Assembly: GCA_023525715.1 (NCBI GenBank)
Contig: CM042012.1
Coordinates: 61,463,205-61,527,204 of the forward strand
Reading direction: 5' to 3'
Origin: Cichorium intybus
Taxonomy: Eukaryota; Streptophyta; Magnoliopsida; Asterales; Asteraceae
DNA length: 64,000 bases
The notes beneath the pieces were generated by a model, which made no database searches, was not told the DNA's origin, and worked only from the letters and a program-made list of their open reading frames with translations. Position 1 is the stretch's first letter; each line of letters starts with the position of its first letter. The position numbers and the translations under genes are program-made. Below are positions 1 through 10,669 of the stretch, in pieces.

Positions 1-1376
1 TCCCAAGTCATCACTGTTCAGGAGGAGGAGAAGCAGCAAACAATGGCTCGTGGTTCCGGTCAATTCAAGCCTGAAGATACCTCCAGTTCAAGCCCTTTCT
101 AAGGTTGTATTAAAGGCGGTCAATCCTATGAGGGAGACACCTGCAGGGGCCCCAATGGTTAACAGGAAATATGCCTGGTAGAGTGTCGAGGAAGGTGCCA
201 GCGGTGTCGAGTTAACTCGTCGCCTCTGACCTCGTCGTCGGGCCTCTATCGATAGTGGTGATGTGCAGGCCCCTATTTCTTAATCTCCCGTCATAGAGAT
301 TGTTGATGACGTGCCACCCTCTGGGATGAACCCGAGTCCGGAAACGCGGATGATGGTATAGGTACACGCCCGGTTCTTGGAGAAACTATTATTGAAGGTA
401 CGGGAGAGACGGTGGGTCTTGTTGATGTGAGCCCAGTTAGATCTAGCTTCGATTTTATGGGTTTTGGTCGGGTGGGTAGTGGAGTGGGTCGTGGTTTGCC
501 TCCTCTCAGTGTTGGGGGCAGAGTCGTGGTGGTCCCATTCCTCACTTTGTTCCTGGGTGGTCCTTTGGCAGCGATGCTCGTCTTTCTTCATTTCATACGA
601 CTGTCAAATTTGTGCAGCACATATTTCCACCAGAAACTCGAGTAGAGATGGCGGGGTATTCTTTACCGGACCTTGTGGGCTTCCTTCATTATGTGGCGGC
701 TCAGAGCGCCTATTTCTTTTCCGAGGGGCCAATCGTTTGGAGCAGCTGTTAGCTGCTGATGGTGATCCTTCTGCACTACAACGGGAGCTATCGGCTAGCC
801 AAGTATAGGCCGCCGCAAACAGGAACGCTTTGAAGGATCTGCAAGAACGTTTTATCCACCTGGATTCCCAACATCAGTTTTAGACTAATCTTTTGTAGGG
901 GTCGGAGAAAGAAAAAAGTGCCTTGGGGGAGAGAGTTGCCGTCTTGGAGTGGGAGAAAACGGAGCTTGTTGCCGTTGTGGAGAAAATTAAGTAAGAGATC
1001 GAGGGCCTTAATATTCAGCTGGAAAGTGCTGAAAGAGATGCCGACGAGCGGGATCGTGCCGCAAAGGCAAAGGCTAAAGCTCTCGAGGAAGTGGAGGTGG
1101 ATTTGTAGTGGGTTATGAGGGAGGGTTTGGTAGGGGTGGTTGAGGAACACTTGTCTGGTGGTCGTTGAGGCGGCAGGTCGTTTAGAAAGATGTGAAGACG
1201 GGGAAAGTTGTGACAAAGGAGGAGGAGGCTCATGTTGATTACGGAGCTGATGTGGACAAGGGTCTTGATGCCTTGGCAAGCTTGGATTATATGTCCTTGT
1301 TCAAGTTGAGCGAGCTCAGTGTTCCAGAGCTTAAGTAGTTGTTGAAACCTTTCGACGTAGCTGGCCCTTCGCACTA
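1..1376 (+). pseudogene. Decayed gypsy-type gag-like ('putative transposase, gypsy type') remnant
   Basis: No intact ORF, but stretches in shifting plus frames look like the plant gag-like family often named putative transposase (gypsy type). At about 640-720 a frame reads as a globular segment (VEMAGYSLPDLVGFLHYVA). At about 900-1110 a charged coiled-coil stretch rich in Glu/Lys/Ala/Leu appears (ERVAVLEWEKTEL, then ESAERDADERDRAAKAKAK). At about 1255-1330 a short acidic C-terminal piece (DALASLDYMSLFKLSELSV) resembles the end of that family. Several stops (for example the taa near 990 and the tag near 1107) interrupt it. A GGTAAGT word at 1382 could be an old splice donor. The family is inferred from composition and order only; the 5' end lies outside the window. 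Confidence 0.45.
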
Positions 1377-1796
1377 AATATTGGTAAGTGTTTAATTTTG
1401 ATAATAAGACATTTGGCCCTCGATATTTTGAACAAATTGCATGTGTAAGGCCATGTTTGGGCATTGAGCAATTTTTCTTTCCTTATGTTTGTTGCGTGTT
1501 ATGACATGATGTTTGGTTGTATGAATTGTCTACTTGTTTATGTTGGTATTGGTTTATGCATATTCATGGTATTCTTTGTGCAGATTTTGTAGTCTTTGGT
1601 TTGTGTTGCTTATTATGGTCTTTTCTTGTAGCGTAGTAAAGTTTGATTGTGCTTTGGTTGGCTAAGGCACGTCCAGGCTTGGGCTGGGAATCGTAAGTCC
1701 TTAAAGGCTTTTCCTTTTGTTCAGGACGTTGTAGGGATTTAGGATTCATGGTTGTTGAATCTGCAGGAGATTTTTTCACTTGGTATTTCGTTATCT
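1377..1796. other. Unassigned T/G-rich spacer
   Basis: No coding pattern, RNA gene or clear repeat seen. It joins the gag-like remnant to the minisatellite and may be the downstream part of the same dead element. Confidence 0.3.
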
Positions 1797-3035
1797 ACGG
1801 ACTCTCTAAGGCTAGGGCCAAAAGTCTTTAGACCAATTAAGGACATTTCATTCGTTCAAATTTTACTTAGTCTAGGACTAGGAGTCGTTGAACCTGTTAA
1901 TGATGTTTCGTCCATTTAGAACATTTTAAGGCTAGGACCAATAGTTGCTAAGCCTGTTAAGGACATTTCGTCTAGGGGGTGTTCAAAACCGGATATCCGA
2001 AAATTCGGATAGTGGATTTTGATATCCGAATCCGTATCCGAATTTTCGGATATCCGAAAATTCGAATATCCGAATTTTCGGATTCGGATTCGGATATCCG
2101 AATCAAATATCTGAAATTCATATTTTGCAAATATTCAATATGTGTAATTGGTGTTTAATATGTACTTTGTAATGAGATTAGCAACACAGTGAATTAACTT
2201 TACAAATCAATTAATAAATCAACAAAAAAGATAAATAATTTATGTATTTTCTTCATAATTTATCTTCACCATGGCTTAATTAAGCTACTTTCTTTCAAAA
2301 TTTAGCAAATAACCTAAAATAACAATGGATTCATAAGTTACGTATTACCCTATTCTTCTAGTAGATATTAAAAAGTAATTAGAAAATCCAAAGTTTTCCT
2401 ATTTTTCAATTTCAAATTACAAATAAAATACTAAAAAATAATTAGAAAAACTTATTTTTCGGATTTCGGATATCCGAAATATCCGAAAATTCCCAAAATT
2501 GATATCCGAATCCGAAAATCCAGATATCCGATTTTCGGATATCCGAAAATCCGGATATCCGAATTTTCGGATAATTTCGGATCGGATTATCGGATTGGAT
2601 CTTCGGATTCGGTTATTTCGAACACCCCTAATTTCGTCTATTTAACTCGAGGCCAGGGCCAGAAGTCTTTAGACCAATTAAGGACATTTCGTTTGTTCGA
2701 AATTTTTACTTAGTCTAGGACCAAGAGTCGTTGAACCTGTTAAGTATGTTTCGTCCATTCAGAACATTTTAAGGCTAAAGACCAATAGTCGCTAAGCCTG
2801 TTAAGGACATTTCGTCTATTCAGCTCTGAGGCCAAGACAGAAGTCTTTAGACCAAGTAAGGACATTTCGTTCGTTCGAAATTTTTACTTAGTCTAGGACC
2901 AAAAGTCGCTCAACCTGTTAAGGATGTTTCGTCCATTCAAAACATTTTAAGGCTAGGACCAATAGTCATTAAGCTTGTTATGGAATTCCATCTATTCAGA
3001 ACATGCTAAGTCTAGGACCAGAGTCGCTGAGCATG
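1797..3035 (+). repeat. Minisatellite of ~57-63-bp subunits grouped in threes, split by a MITE
   Basis: Degenerate tandem copies of a roughly 60-bp unit built on ggctaggaccaatagtcg, aagcctgttaaggacattt and cgtccattcagaacatttta. Neighbouring subunits differ, but every third one matches best (the 'tctttagaccaa' subunit recurs near 1831, 2667 and 2845), giving a higher-order unit of about 176 bp. About ten subunits are visible. A 658-bp hAT-type MITE interrupts the array at 1973-2630. Confidence 0.85.
1973..2630. mobile_element. hAT-type MITE, 658 bp, with 8-bp target duplication
   Basis: The ends are inverted: TAGGGGGTGTTC on the left and GAACACCCCTA on the right. They are flanked by an 8-bp direct repeat, atttcgtc, at 1965-1972 and 2631-2638. 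Removing the insert restores the minisatellite unit, so the boundaries are firm. An 8-bp duplication and a TAGGGGTGTTC end fit plant hAT MITEs. Both subterminal regions are packed with ATATCCGAA / TTCGGATAT words, plausibly transposase-binding sites; the core (about 2110-2450) is AT-rich and non-coding. Confidence 0.88.
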
Positions 3036-3889
3036 TTTGAATTTTAACAAAACATGTCATCATTCTATTAGAACTTTTATCATTTATGTTTGTGGTAAGT
3101 CTTCAATATTTTACAAAGAATTTTTAAGACATACATTTTTATCCGTCATAAAAAGAATATATGTCATTTTTCGTCTGTCGTTAAATGTCTATTTTCCAAT
3201 AGTAGAAATATACCTTTAGATTTCTTACATTTTACCAACAATTCAACTTTATTTATGGATGTTCAACCGTCACCGTAATTTATCAAAACGTGTTAAAAGA
3301 TTTTGAATGTAATGCTTTTAGAGAAAGTTCACATATTTATTTCAAAACATGAATCACGTTAGGCCCAATGCCTTATATATAATGTATGTTCTCTGTAAAA
3401 GTGAGAGAATATTGTACGAAAGAATTTCTTATCCCCAAGAAATGGAAAGTAAAGGTAAAACCGTAAAAGTCTTGCATTGATAACATGTTAACTTCTATTT
3501 TAGACAAGTAAACCATAGTAAAAGTAACACTCTGAAATAATTTAGAGCAAAGTATATATAATACGTACTGTACTAGTCTCTTGGAAAAAATATATATACT
3601 ACGCATACAATATATATAAGTAAATTGTAAAAAAGAAATAGTAAATTGTACCATTTAAATAGCTCATATCAACCCATCCTAAATCCTATTAAAAAAATAA
3701 TCGTATACATTAGCGATATTTTAAGCTGTCAAAATTTGACCTGAATATTTCATATAAATTTTGTAACTCAACCGGTTAGACTCCCTATTGATATAACAAA
3801 AATTATAAACGTTAGATGCAACACTTTTTAAAGCCGTAAACTAAAATTGGATATATGTTATGTCAGATAATTAATAATGGATAGAATGT
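3036..3889. other. Unassigned AT-rich region with CACTA-like subterminal words
   Basis: No gene seen. Around 3090-3215 words such as 'gtctgtcgttaaatgtct', 'ccgtcataa' and the ending 'ttccaatagtag' resemble the better-preserved CACTA-type subterminal region at 21881-22268. It is probably an old end of a related element; the link is weak. Confidence 0.25.
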
Positions 3890-4050
3890 GCGAAGGGAAG
3901 TTTCCACGGATGGGTCCACTAACCCAAGTGGTTTAGACATTTACCTAATTTGCAACCTAGCGCACACTGGTTCGAGGAAACAGACTAACGAGTCTGAACC
4001 AATTTGGGGACAGCCAAGCTCCAGCTTTACGCTTCTGCTTCCTACACTAC
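3890..4050 (+). mobile_element. Possible tRNA-derived SINE remnant
   Basis: An A-box-like word (ctaacccaagtggttt, 3919-3934) is followed about 35 bp later by a B-box-like word (ggttcgagga, from 3969), the spacing of a Pol III internal promoter in tRNA-derived SINEs. No A-rich tail or target duplication was found. Confidence 0.35.
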
Positions 4051-4274
4051 TTGTCTAATCCTATATGTCCGTACAAAAATATATTCTTTCATTTTGAATT
4101 TATTTTCTTTTTAATAGTAGTCATACTAAGACCAACAAGAGTGCCATGCCCATTGTATGCAGGTTCCTACATGGAGGAAAAAGCTCGTGTGGGTACACAG
4201 CGTCACTCGGGTAGGTGTGTGACCATGGATTCCCCAAATCGCACGGTTTCTCTTTGAAAATTTTACATTTACAA

Positions 4275-4293
4275 CCCCCCCCCCCCCCCCCCC
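4275..4293 (+). repeat. Poly-C tract (19 C)
   Basis: Nineteen uninterrupted C residues, unusual in this AT-rich window. It lies upstream of the PIF-derived fragment. Confidence 0.95.
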
Positions 4294-4665
4294 ACCGCAA
4301 TTTTACGGCTAGTTAAATTTTTTTTATCTTTTCTAAAAAAACAACCATCTATATATACTACTTAATTTTATAAAAATAAACTCACAAATTCAATATTCTT
4401 TACATCCATTTTACTCAAAAACACTCTCTAAAAAACTGTCTTCCCAAGATTCTCCAAACAACCAAATCTGACAATCGAATAGAAATCGACCAAACGTTTT
4501 CGGTTTCGAACAATATTATACATCCAACGTTTGCTGACCGTAAATAGACCAACCATCTTGCTCGCCAAACGTTTTTCCGTATCAAATATCGGGGTTTCCG
4601 TCGATCCCTCAACAAAATTTATACAACAATTTTAATTCATTTCCTGACAATTCCAGAGTTTGCCC
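4294..4665 (+). other. Leader of a PIF/Harbinger-derived fragment
   Basis: Non-coding. It shares words and order with the leader of the PIF element at 23216-23368 (a '(g)ctag' stretch next to poly-T, a ctatatatata-ta run, then a ctcaaaaacactctc-like word), so it is likely the 5' part of a deleted relative. Confidence 0.4.
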
Positions 4666-4975
4666 GGCCGATGGGGCGAGATGCGGCAAAACGGAAAGAA
4701 AAAACGACTTCGTCTAGTGGGACGGGGTCGCCAAATAGCGAGGACATGTCACTTATGCGGTTGGAGTTTGAACGGTACAATTTAAGCCTCACGGAGCGAA
4801 TTGAATTAGAAAAAAGCTTACGAATACAAATAACGTGCCCGCGAAGATCGACAACGACTCCGCGAAGAAAAACAACTAATCTGACAAGAAAAACAAGGAC
4901 TAAAAGACATAAAGTTTTTGAAGTCGAATCCGGAGGAGGGTCTCGAGGGGGTAGCACGTGAGATGGTATGCGAAT
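4666..4975 (+). pseudogene. PIF/Harbinger ORF1 C-terminal fragment (NAM-associated / GST T3-like)
   Basis: The frame from 4671 begins with RPMGRDAAKRKEK and a Ser/Thr-rich linker, followed by a charged helix (LMRLEFERYNLSLTERIELEK). This is the typical end of the Myb-like ORF1 proteins that accompany plant PIF/Harbinger transposases, often annotated as NAM-associated or glutathione S-transferase T3-like. After about 4830 the matching reading moves to another frame, where REDRQRLREEKQ and an acidic end are seen with a stop. The N-terminal Myb/SANT part is absent. The fragment ends abruptly at about 4975, where minus-strand copia sequence starts, so two dead elements are joined here. Confidence 0.6.
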
Positions 4976-6396
4976 CGGGGACAATTTTCACCCTATGCTT
5001 CTTACCTTTCACACACGCTTCGTAGAACTTAAGTTTCCCAGTTCCTTCGCCAGCTAACAGTCCTTGCTTACTCATGATTTCCATGTCCTTTTCATTCGTG
5101 TGACCCAACCTCTGATGCCACAACTTCGTTTTTGTCATCCTTCCTATTCAAGGATTGTGATACAGTAACCATCCCTCTGACAGACGAACATCTAGGAAAT
5201 AAATCCCATGGTTCAACATTGCCTTGATAACCACCAGGGCTCCCTTGAAGACTTTCAACCAATCCTCCTCATCAGAATATCTCAGCCCATTCTTTGCCAA
5301 GCTACCAAGAGAAATTAAATTCTTCAGGAGATTCGAAACAAACCAGCAATCCAGACTTCGTACCTAGCCATCAAACATCTTGATCTGCACCGTGCCACTT
5401 CCCCTGATACTTCTAAGCCCACCACCTCCCAAATTTACTGTGCCATCCCACTGTTTGAAAGATTTAAAGAGATCACAGTTGAACATCATATGATGCGAAG
5501 CACCAGAATCCAGAATCCAGACATCAGTAGAACTCATTGTACAGACCGCCAAGACTTCACCTTTGTCATCTCCGTCCTAAGTCTCAAAAAGACTGCAGCA
5601 CTACTGCTCGCATAATCATTTCCCTTCCTCAACTGCAGGCAATCCCGTTTGTAGTGCCCCTTCTGCTTGCAGTTATAACACTTAGCTTTGGTGGAAGCTT
5701 TCAACTTGGAACGTGCCTTTCCTCAATTCGGACTACCTTCGTCTGCCTTTCTTCCCGTGCTCACAAACAACCCTGAACTAGAGACCTCTTCTATGACTGA
5801 AACTCACTTCTTGAGTTCCTTGGATAACAAGGAATCATTAACGTCGTTTACCATAATTTTCGTCCGACCATAGAGCATGGTATCAACAAAATTCTCATAC
5901 AATTTGGGCAGTGAACACAGCAGAATCAATTCCTGATCCTCATTGTCAATCATCATTGAAACACCTTGCAGGTCCAGTATGATCTGATTGAAGGCATCAA
6001 GATGGTCTTTCACCGGAATGCTTTAAGACATTCTTAGAGTGTAGAAACATTGCTTCAGAAACAACCTATTTGTGAGAGACTTGTTTTGGTACTTGCTACA
6101 CAGCATCTCCCATAAACTTGAATGCCAACATCTGATCAACAACCTCCCTTAAAACTTCATCTCCCAAGCTCAACAAAATCACACTGTGTGCTTTTGCAAG
6201 AATATCCTTCTTCTTAGCGTCAGTTGTGGCCTTTGGAAACCCTGCTTCTCCTTCTAACGACACTACATAACCCTGTTGAACCAAAAGAGCTCTCATCTTC
6301 ACCTTCCAAAAGTAAAGTCATTCGACCCATGGAACTTCTCCAACTTGAACTTCTGAGTAGACATCTTTCATCAACAACTTAGGAACCAATGAATAG
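4976..6396 (-). pseudogene. Truncated Tork/TNT1-like copia gag-protease
   Basis: Read on the minus strand from about 6360 down: gag helices (LVQQGYVVSLEG near 6270; HLDAFNQIILDLQG near 6000, of the UBN2/retrotran_gag type), a CCHC zinc knuckle (CYNCKQKGHYKRDC, about 5640-5690), the aspartic protease with its active site LDSGASHHM near 5500, and a GAG-pre-integrase domain (LWHQRLGH) near 5120. The pieces lie in different frames with stops between. Integrase, RT and RNase H are missing because the element breaks at about 4976. The 5' end is kept: primer site at 6397-6408 and LTR from 6410. It is dead and cannot move by itself. Confidence 0.85.
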
Positions 6397-6408
6397 CTCT
6401 AATACCAC
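6397..6408 (-). other. Primer-binding site (tRNA-Met type) of the truncated copia
   Basis: The plus strand reads gctctaatacca, the complement of TGGTATTAGAGC, a one-base variant of the initiator-Met tRNA primer site. It sits next to the LTR edge at 6410. Confidence 0.75.
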
Positions 6409-6409
6409 T

Positions 6410-6640
6410 TGTTGGTACCCTTGGGACAGATCTTACTTATTGATGTCTGTGTGAAGTGTGTGCGAAGAGAACACAAACTCCGGGCATATGGGACCAAGAA
6501 GACATGCGGAACGGTTAACACGAGAACCACACGCTGAACGACACACAAGAATTAACGTAGTTAGGTCCAAGATGACCTACATCCACCAGGCAAGGAAGTA
6601 TTCTTATTTCTAACTCGGGAAAATCATAAGTTTATAGGCG
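6410..6640 (-). mobile_element. Partial 5' LTR of the truncated copia
   Basis: Begins TGTTGGTACCC on the plus strand, so the minus-strand LTR ends in ..CCAACA, beside the primer site. The outer edge is lost; the sequence changes character near 6640. Confidence 0.6.
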
Positions 6641-6877
6641 GTTTTAGTAAATGATGATGAAGGAGATGATGATTGAGATGAGGACATGGAAGACACCAAT
6701 GTAGATCCAGATATCAAAGAAAAAGAAACTCCTGTGAAACAAACCCTGGAAGCCTCCAGAAAAACTCTAACTCCTTCACTAAAAGACAACATCCCTCCTC
6801 CTCCACACTCTCCTCCGAAAAGACCTCTTTCGCCAATCACTGTTCCTATCCATACACGAAGATATAAATATAAATGA
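6641..6877 (+). pseudogene. Unrecognised coding-like fragment, Pro/Lys/Glu-rich
   Basis: A plus-strand reading frame gives an acidic start, MEDTNVDPDIKEKETPV, then a proline-rich stretch (IPPPPHSPPKRPLSP) and a stop at 6875-6877. Composition is that of a disordered protein segment, for example a gag linker. I do not recognise a family and there is no start context, so this is probably transposon debris. Confidence 0.25.
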
Positions 6878-7312
6878 AGTGCTAAAATGTAAAGGAACGA
6901 TGCGGAAAATATAAATGACTAGAAACGTAAAGTTGCGGAATATTTAAATAAATCGTATAGAACAAGTGCGGAAATTAAAAGACAATAATTAAACGATATA
7001 ATGTATTTCGTATTTTTCATTGATAATAAGAAATGTGTTACATATTGGAAGTTAAGCTCAAACATAATTTCTAGTCTAAGTTGAATTACATAAAGATCTA
7101 GAATAGAAAAGAAGAGATAATATAGAAAATAAGTTAGAAGAAAAGATATGGAGATCTAGAAAGAGGAAGAGATGTGAGGATGTTCTTGATGTTCTTGAGG
7201 TGGCTGGAGAGAATTTTCCAGCTCCTCCTGGAATTACTTTAGACTACATTGGAGTGATAGTTCCTTACAATCTCACTAGAATCTCACATTAAACTTCATG
7301 ACCCAAGCCTCC

Positions 7313-7320
7313 TATTTATA
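7313..7320 (-). promoter_or_regulatory. TATA box (TATAAATA) of the LTR-like block
   Basis: The plus strand reads tatttata inside cctcctatttataagagg, the usual LTR promoter context. Confidence 0.5.
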
Positions 7321-7409
7321 AGAGGTAAAGATTTCTAACAGATCCTAAAGTACAACAAATACTATTAATCTATTACAAAAGTACAATACTACAGCTGGCC
7401 TAAATAATA

Positions 7410-7975
7410 TAAGTGTTGAACTTCCTGATCTGCACCCGCTGTGTACTTTCGTTGCTGAACGGATCAGCACTGGAGATTTCTGATCTGTAACTTCTGAACT
7501 GGCACTGCATTTTCTGAACTGTAATTTCTAGACTGAGAATTCCGGATCCTCACCAAGTTCGGATCCTACCAGACTTCGAAACAGCCTTCTGGTTCGGATC
7601 ACACTTCCAGGTTCGGAAGTTGCTGAGTTCGGAAGTCTCCTTCTGGTTTGGAAAGCTGCATTTCGGTATTGACTTCTGATCGGAACTCCAACGTCTGACT
7701 TCGGAATTGCTGACCTGATTTCGGAACATGTGAGCTGATTTCAGTACATACCGACTTCTAATTTCCGAACAACTCATATTCGGAACAGACTTTGGAACAT
7801 CAGCTTCGGAACCTGGAGTTCGGATCCTACATTTTCAGAACTTGGTATTGTTGAACAAGCTTCGGTATGGTCAGGTTCGGAACATACCTTCGGAACTTGT
7901 ATATTCTGATCTTCAGAATGCCCTCATTCGAAACTATGTCATTTCAGAACTTACATGGTTTCAGTATTCAACAGT
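7410..7975. repeat. Irregular array of TTCGGAA / TTCGGATC motifs
   Basis: About eleven exact TTCGGA words and at least a dozen near copies (ttcagaac, ttcggtat, ttccgaac, tttggaac) recur roughly every 15-35 bp on the same strand. The sequence between them is not conserved, so this is a motif cluster rather than a tandem repeat. Confidence 0.75.
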
Positions 7976-8130
7976 CGAGTCCGGAGTCATATTTTTGGTA
8001 TTTCATTTTTGGACCCAAACTTGGATTTACCAAGTTTGGTCCTTAACTGCTGGAGAGTGTCTCAGCTGCTGGAAGTTCCTAAGTTCCTAAGTTCCTCAAT
8101 CACTCAACATCTTCGACATTTACACTAACA

Positions 8131-8922
8131 AGGGTCAGGCTCCATAACCCTATCGCCACTCTAGAGGGGTGGTCTAGGCAACCATATCACTGAAAATCCG
8201 CTGACAGGATATTGTACCATGCTTCTTGAAGTCAGCACCATCCAAAGTCAAATTGTCCTTTTCATCAAGAGTTGCCAAGGCCGGACCGAAGACCAGTCCA
8301 AGACTTCTTCACTCCGAACACTATTATTGCTCCGTACGAGGAGAGTTCCTTCGACAGAAGGGAACTTCCTCCGGTTCACACTAACACTAAATGGTATGAC
8401 TTCTGCTGCTTAATACACTTCAGTCTGCATAAGCTCCTGATTGTGTTTCCTTATGTTCGCCTCATTTCCAGATTCAATACAAACTTCTAAGACAACCTTC
8501 CTTTGCAGCCTCCTCAATTCATTCCTTCGGACAAGGCAATTAATTGACCAGAGTTACAGCTACGACGGACCAAAACTGTGAGAACCCTTTGGACCAAAAC
8601 TGAGAAATCATGCCATACGTAGAGACCAAAACTATAATTTACTCTAAATACTAGGATTGAGAAACATTTTAATCATTAAACATCACAATTTCTATAGAAT
8701 CTAAATACAAAAAATACTGTTTGTCAGCCAGTACTTATGTACTTTATTTGGTACCGTACTTTATTTGATACCTAGTTTTTGTTTTGTTTCACAAGTTAAA
8801 AGCTATTATATTATTATGGACGTTTCTATATAATATTAAATAGTTCATTCATCAATTACATTTTATTAATCAATTATATTCTATTAAATTCAAACTAATA
8901 TGATTAAGAAATTGTAGATGTT
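8131..8922. other. Unassigned region
   Basis: No gene found. Three copies of 'gaccaaaact' at about 8568-8632 are of the kind common in old plant repeats; the rest is AT-rich. Confidence 0.3.
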
Positions 8923-9125
8923 AGCGAAAATGGCTTCAATCAAGTACAAGTTTGGTACTTCTTTGGTGGTAGTGGTATCATACACATACGCCACACGATT
9001 TTTAAGATTTCATAATATATAACACACATAAGCGAAAATGGCTTCAATCAAGTACAACTTTGGTACTTCTTTTGGTGGTAGTGGTATCACCCACATAAGC
9101 CACGCGATTTTTAAGATTTCATAAT
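8923..9125 (+). repeat. Tandem duplication, two ~95-bp copies 108 bp apart
   Basis: Copy 1 is 8923-9016 and copy 2 is 9031-9125. Both start agcgaaaatggcttcaatc and end ttttaagatttcataat; they differ at a few positions. Confidence 0.9.
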
Positions 9126-9568
9126 CTATTAAATAATTAAAAATGGTTCCACATGAAAATCCTGCAAAAACAACTGGCATACTCCACATCCCTTTCACAT
9201 GCACAAAAATCATCACATTTTTGGGGTTTATCGTAGTCTTGAATGGTTGGTTGTATACTTCAGATCTAAAAACCAACATCGTCACCATCGTGGTAGAAGG
9301 TAATTATGTAACCCTAAATAAGACGAGAGGACGAGGCATGCAAAGTTTCATGATCAAATAGGTTAAGGATATATGTGTTGAGGCATTAGCATCGCGACCG
9401 GACAAATAATGAGGCACAAGCTTGAACTTAGAAACCCATAAGCTGAACGCGACAACCTTTTACACTCTTAGACAAGAGTTATTTTAAGGCAAGGGGCCAA
9501 AAGGTTCATTTGGTACATGATACAAGATATGGCATGAGTCAACGCGACAACCTTCTACACTCCTGGCT
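9126..9568. other. Unassigned region
   Basis: No coding signal that I trust. The word aacgcgacaaccttYtacactc occurs at about 9446 and again at 9541, hinting at a short duplication. Confidence 0.3.
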
Positions 9569-9808
9569 TAGGGGTGAGCGTATGGACAGGAAAAACCGAA
9601 TCGAACCGGACCGAACCAGAACCGATTTACATATTGTGGTTCAATTTTCGGTCCATGGTCCATTCTGTCCCGATTTGGTTTCTGTTTCAATTCGTATATC
9701 CTACTTATCCCTAATTACAAAACAACATCATCAACTTTAGTCCTAATTCGGTTTGGACTATAAGAAACTGAACCTAAAAAGAAACCGAATCGGAACTGAA
9801 CACCCCTA
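9569..9808. mobile_element. hAT-like MITE, ~240 bp
   Basis: Ends TAGGGGTGAGCG (left) and GAACACCCCTA (right) are partly inverted and match the TAGGGGTG-type ends of the MITE at 1973-2630. The interior is packed with ACCGAACC / GGTTCGGTTT words. No clean target duplication was seen. Confidence 0.6.
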
Positions 9809-10084
9809 ATTGGTTCGGTTTTCGGTTTATGTATCAGGTTGAATTTTGTTCGGTCCGCGAAATATTATCATCTTTGCTTGGCAGTAGCGTGTGCAATAGA
9901 GTGATTGAAACTAATATTAAATAAACAAAAAATATAAATTATATGTAATTCATTGTCTCATTAAAAATAAGTGGAATAATAAGGTGCACAAGTTTTATTT
10001 CCATATTTACCGTGTGCAATACGCGTGAATACTATACTCGCCGACGCTAGCTAGCCTTAACTCTCACATAACAATAAATCTAAA

Positions 10085-10398
10085 ACATGGTTAAGTATTA
10101 CGTAATTAGATGCACATTAATTAGCAGCGACATTAGCTGCACATTAGCGTCGACGCCGTACGCCAGTGACACGTCATCATCGGAGATTGATTGGCCATTA
10201 GCAGCGACGTCAACAGCGGCGACAAGGTTCTTTAACGGCGACGATCTTTAGCGACGACAACATTACCGGCGACTATTGAGCATTAGCGACGAATCTTTTG
10301 CGAAGACGTGATATGTCGCCGATAAAGGTATTAGCAGCGATTTTATATATCTTTTGCGGCGACATTTGTCGTGGGTAAAGACAACATATCTTGTAGTG
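10085..10398. mobile_element. CACTA (En/Spm) right terminus
   Basis: The block ends ..cttgtagtg at 10398, the complement of CACTACAAG, the hallmark CACTA end. Before it, about a dozen words of the form TTAGCRGCGAC / GCGACGA recur from 10130 to 10370, as expected for CACTA subterminal repeats. The opposite end was not found in the window. The terminus lies about 270 bp beyond the 3' end of the host gene. Confidence 0.75.
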
Positions 10399-10412
10399 TA
10401 TGCTTCTGTAAC

Positions 10413-10418
<6 letters not shown>

Positions 10419-10499
<81 letters not shown>
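10419..10499. repeat. (TA)n microsatellite
   Basis: About 80 bp of pure TA right after the CACTA terminus. Confidence 0.97.
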
Positions 10500-10501
<2 letters not shown>

Positions 10502-10669
10502 ATATGTAAAATAAAATATAGAAAAATGATGGATTTTTTTTTTCTTTTTTTTGTACAAATTTGACTTGCTCCTTTTCTGAAGTATTTCACATTTTCATTT
10601 AAAAAATAAACCAATGAAGTATGATTGATGACCCAAAAAATGGGAAATAATAATAATAATACAAAAAAG

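Larger units (their letters stand above)
6878..8130 (-). mobile_element. LTR-like block, minus orientation
   Basis: Non-coding block with a TATA box on the minus strand (7313-7320), a possible minus-strand LTR start (TGTTAGTGTAAATG, right edge near 8130) and a motif-rich upstream part (7410-7975). The left edge, a target duplication and a partner LTR were not found, so it may be a solo or broken LTR. Confidence 0.4.

Noticed and set aside
788..1464. Minus-strand ORFs of 149-163 codons
   Set aside because: Pro/His/Leu-rich shadows of the coiled-coil gag-like remnant on the plus strand.
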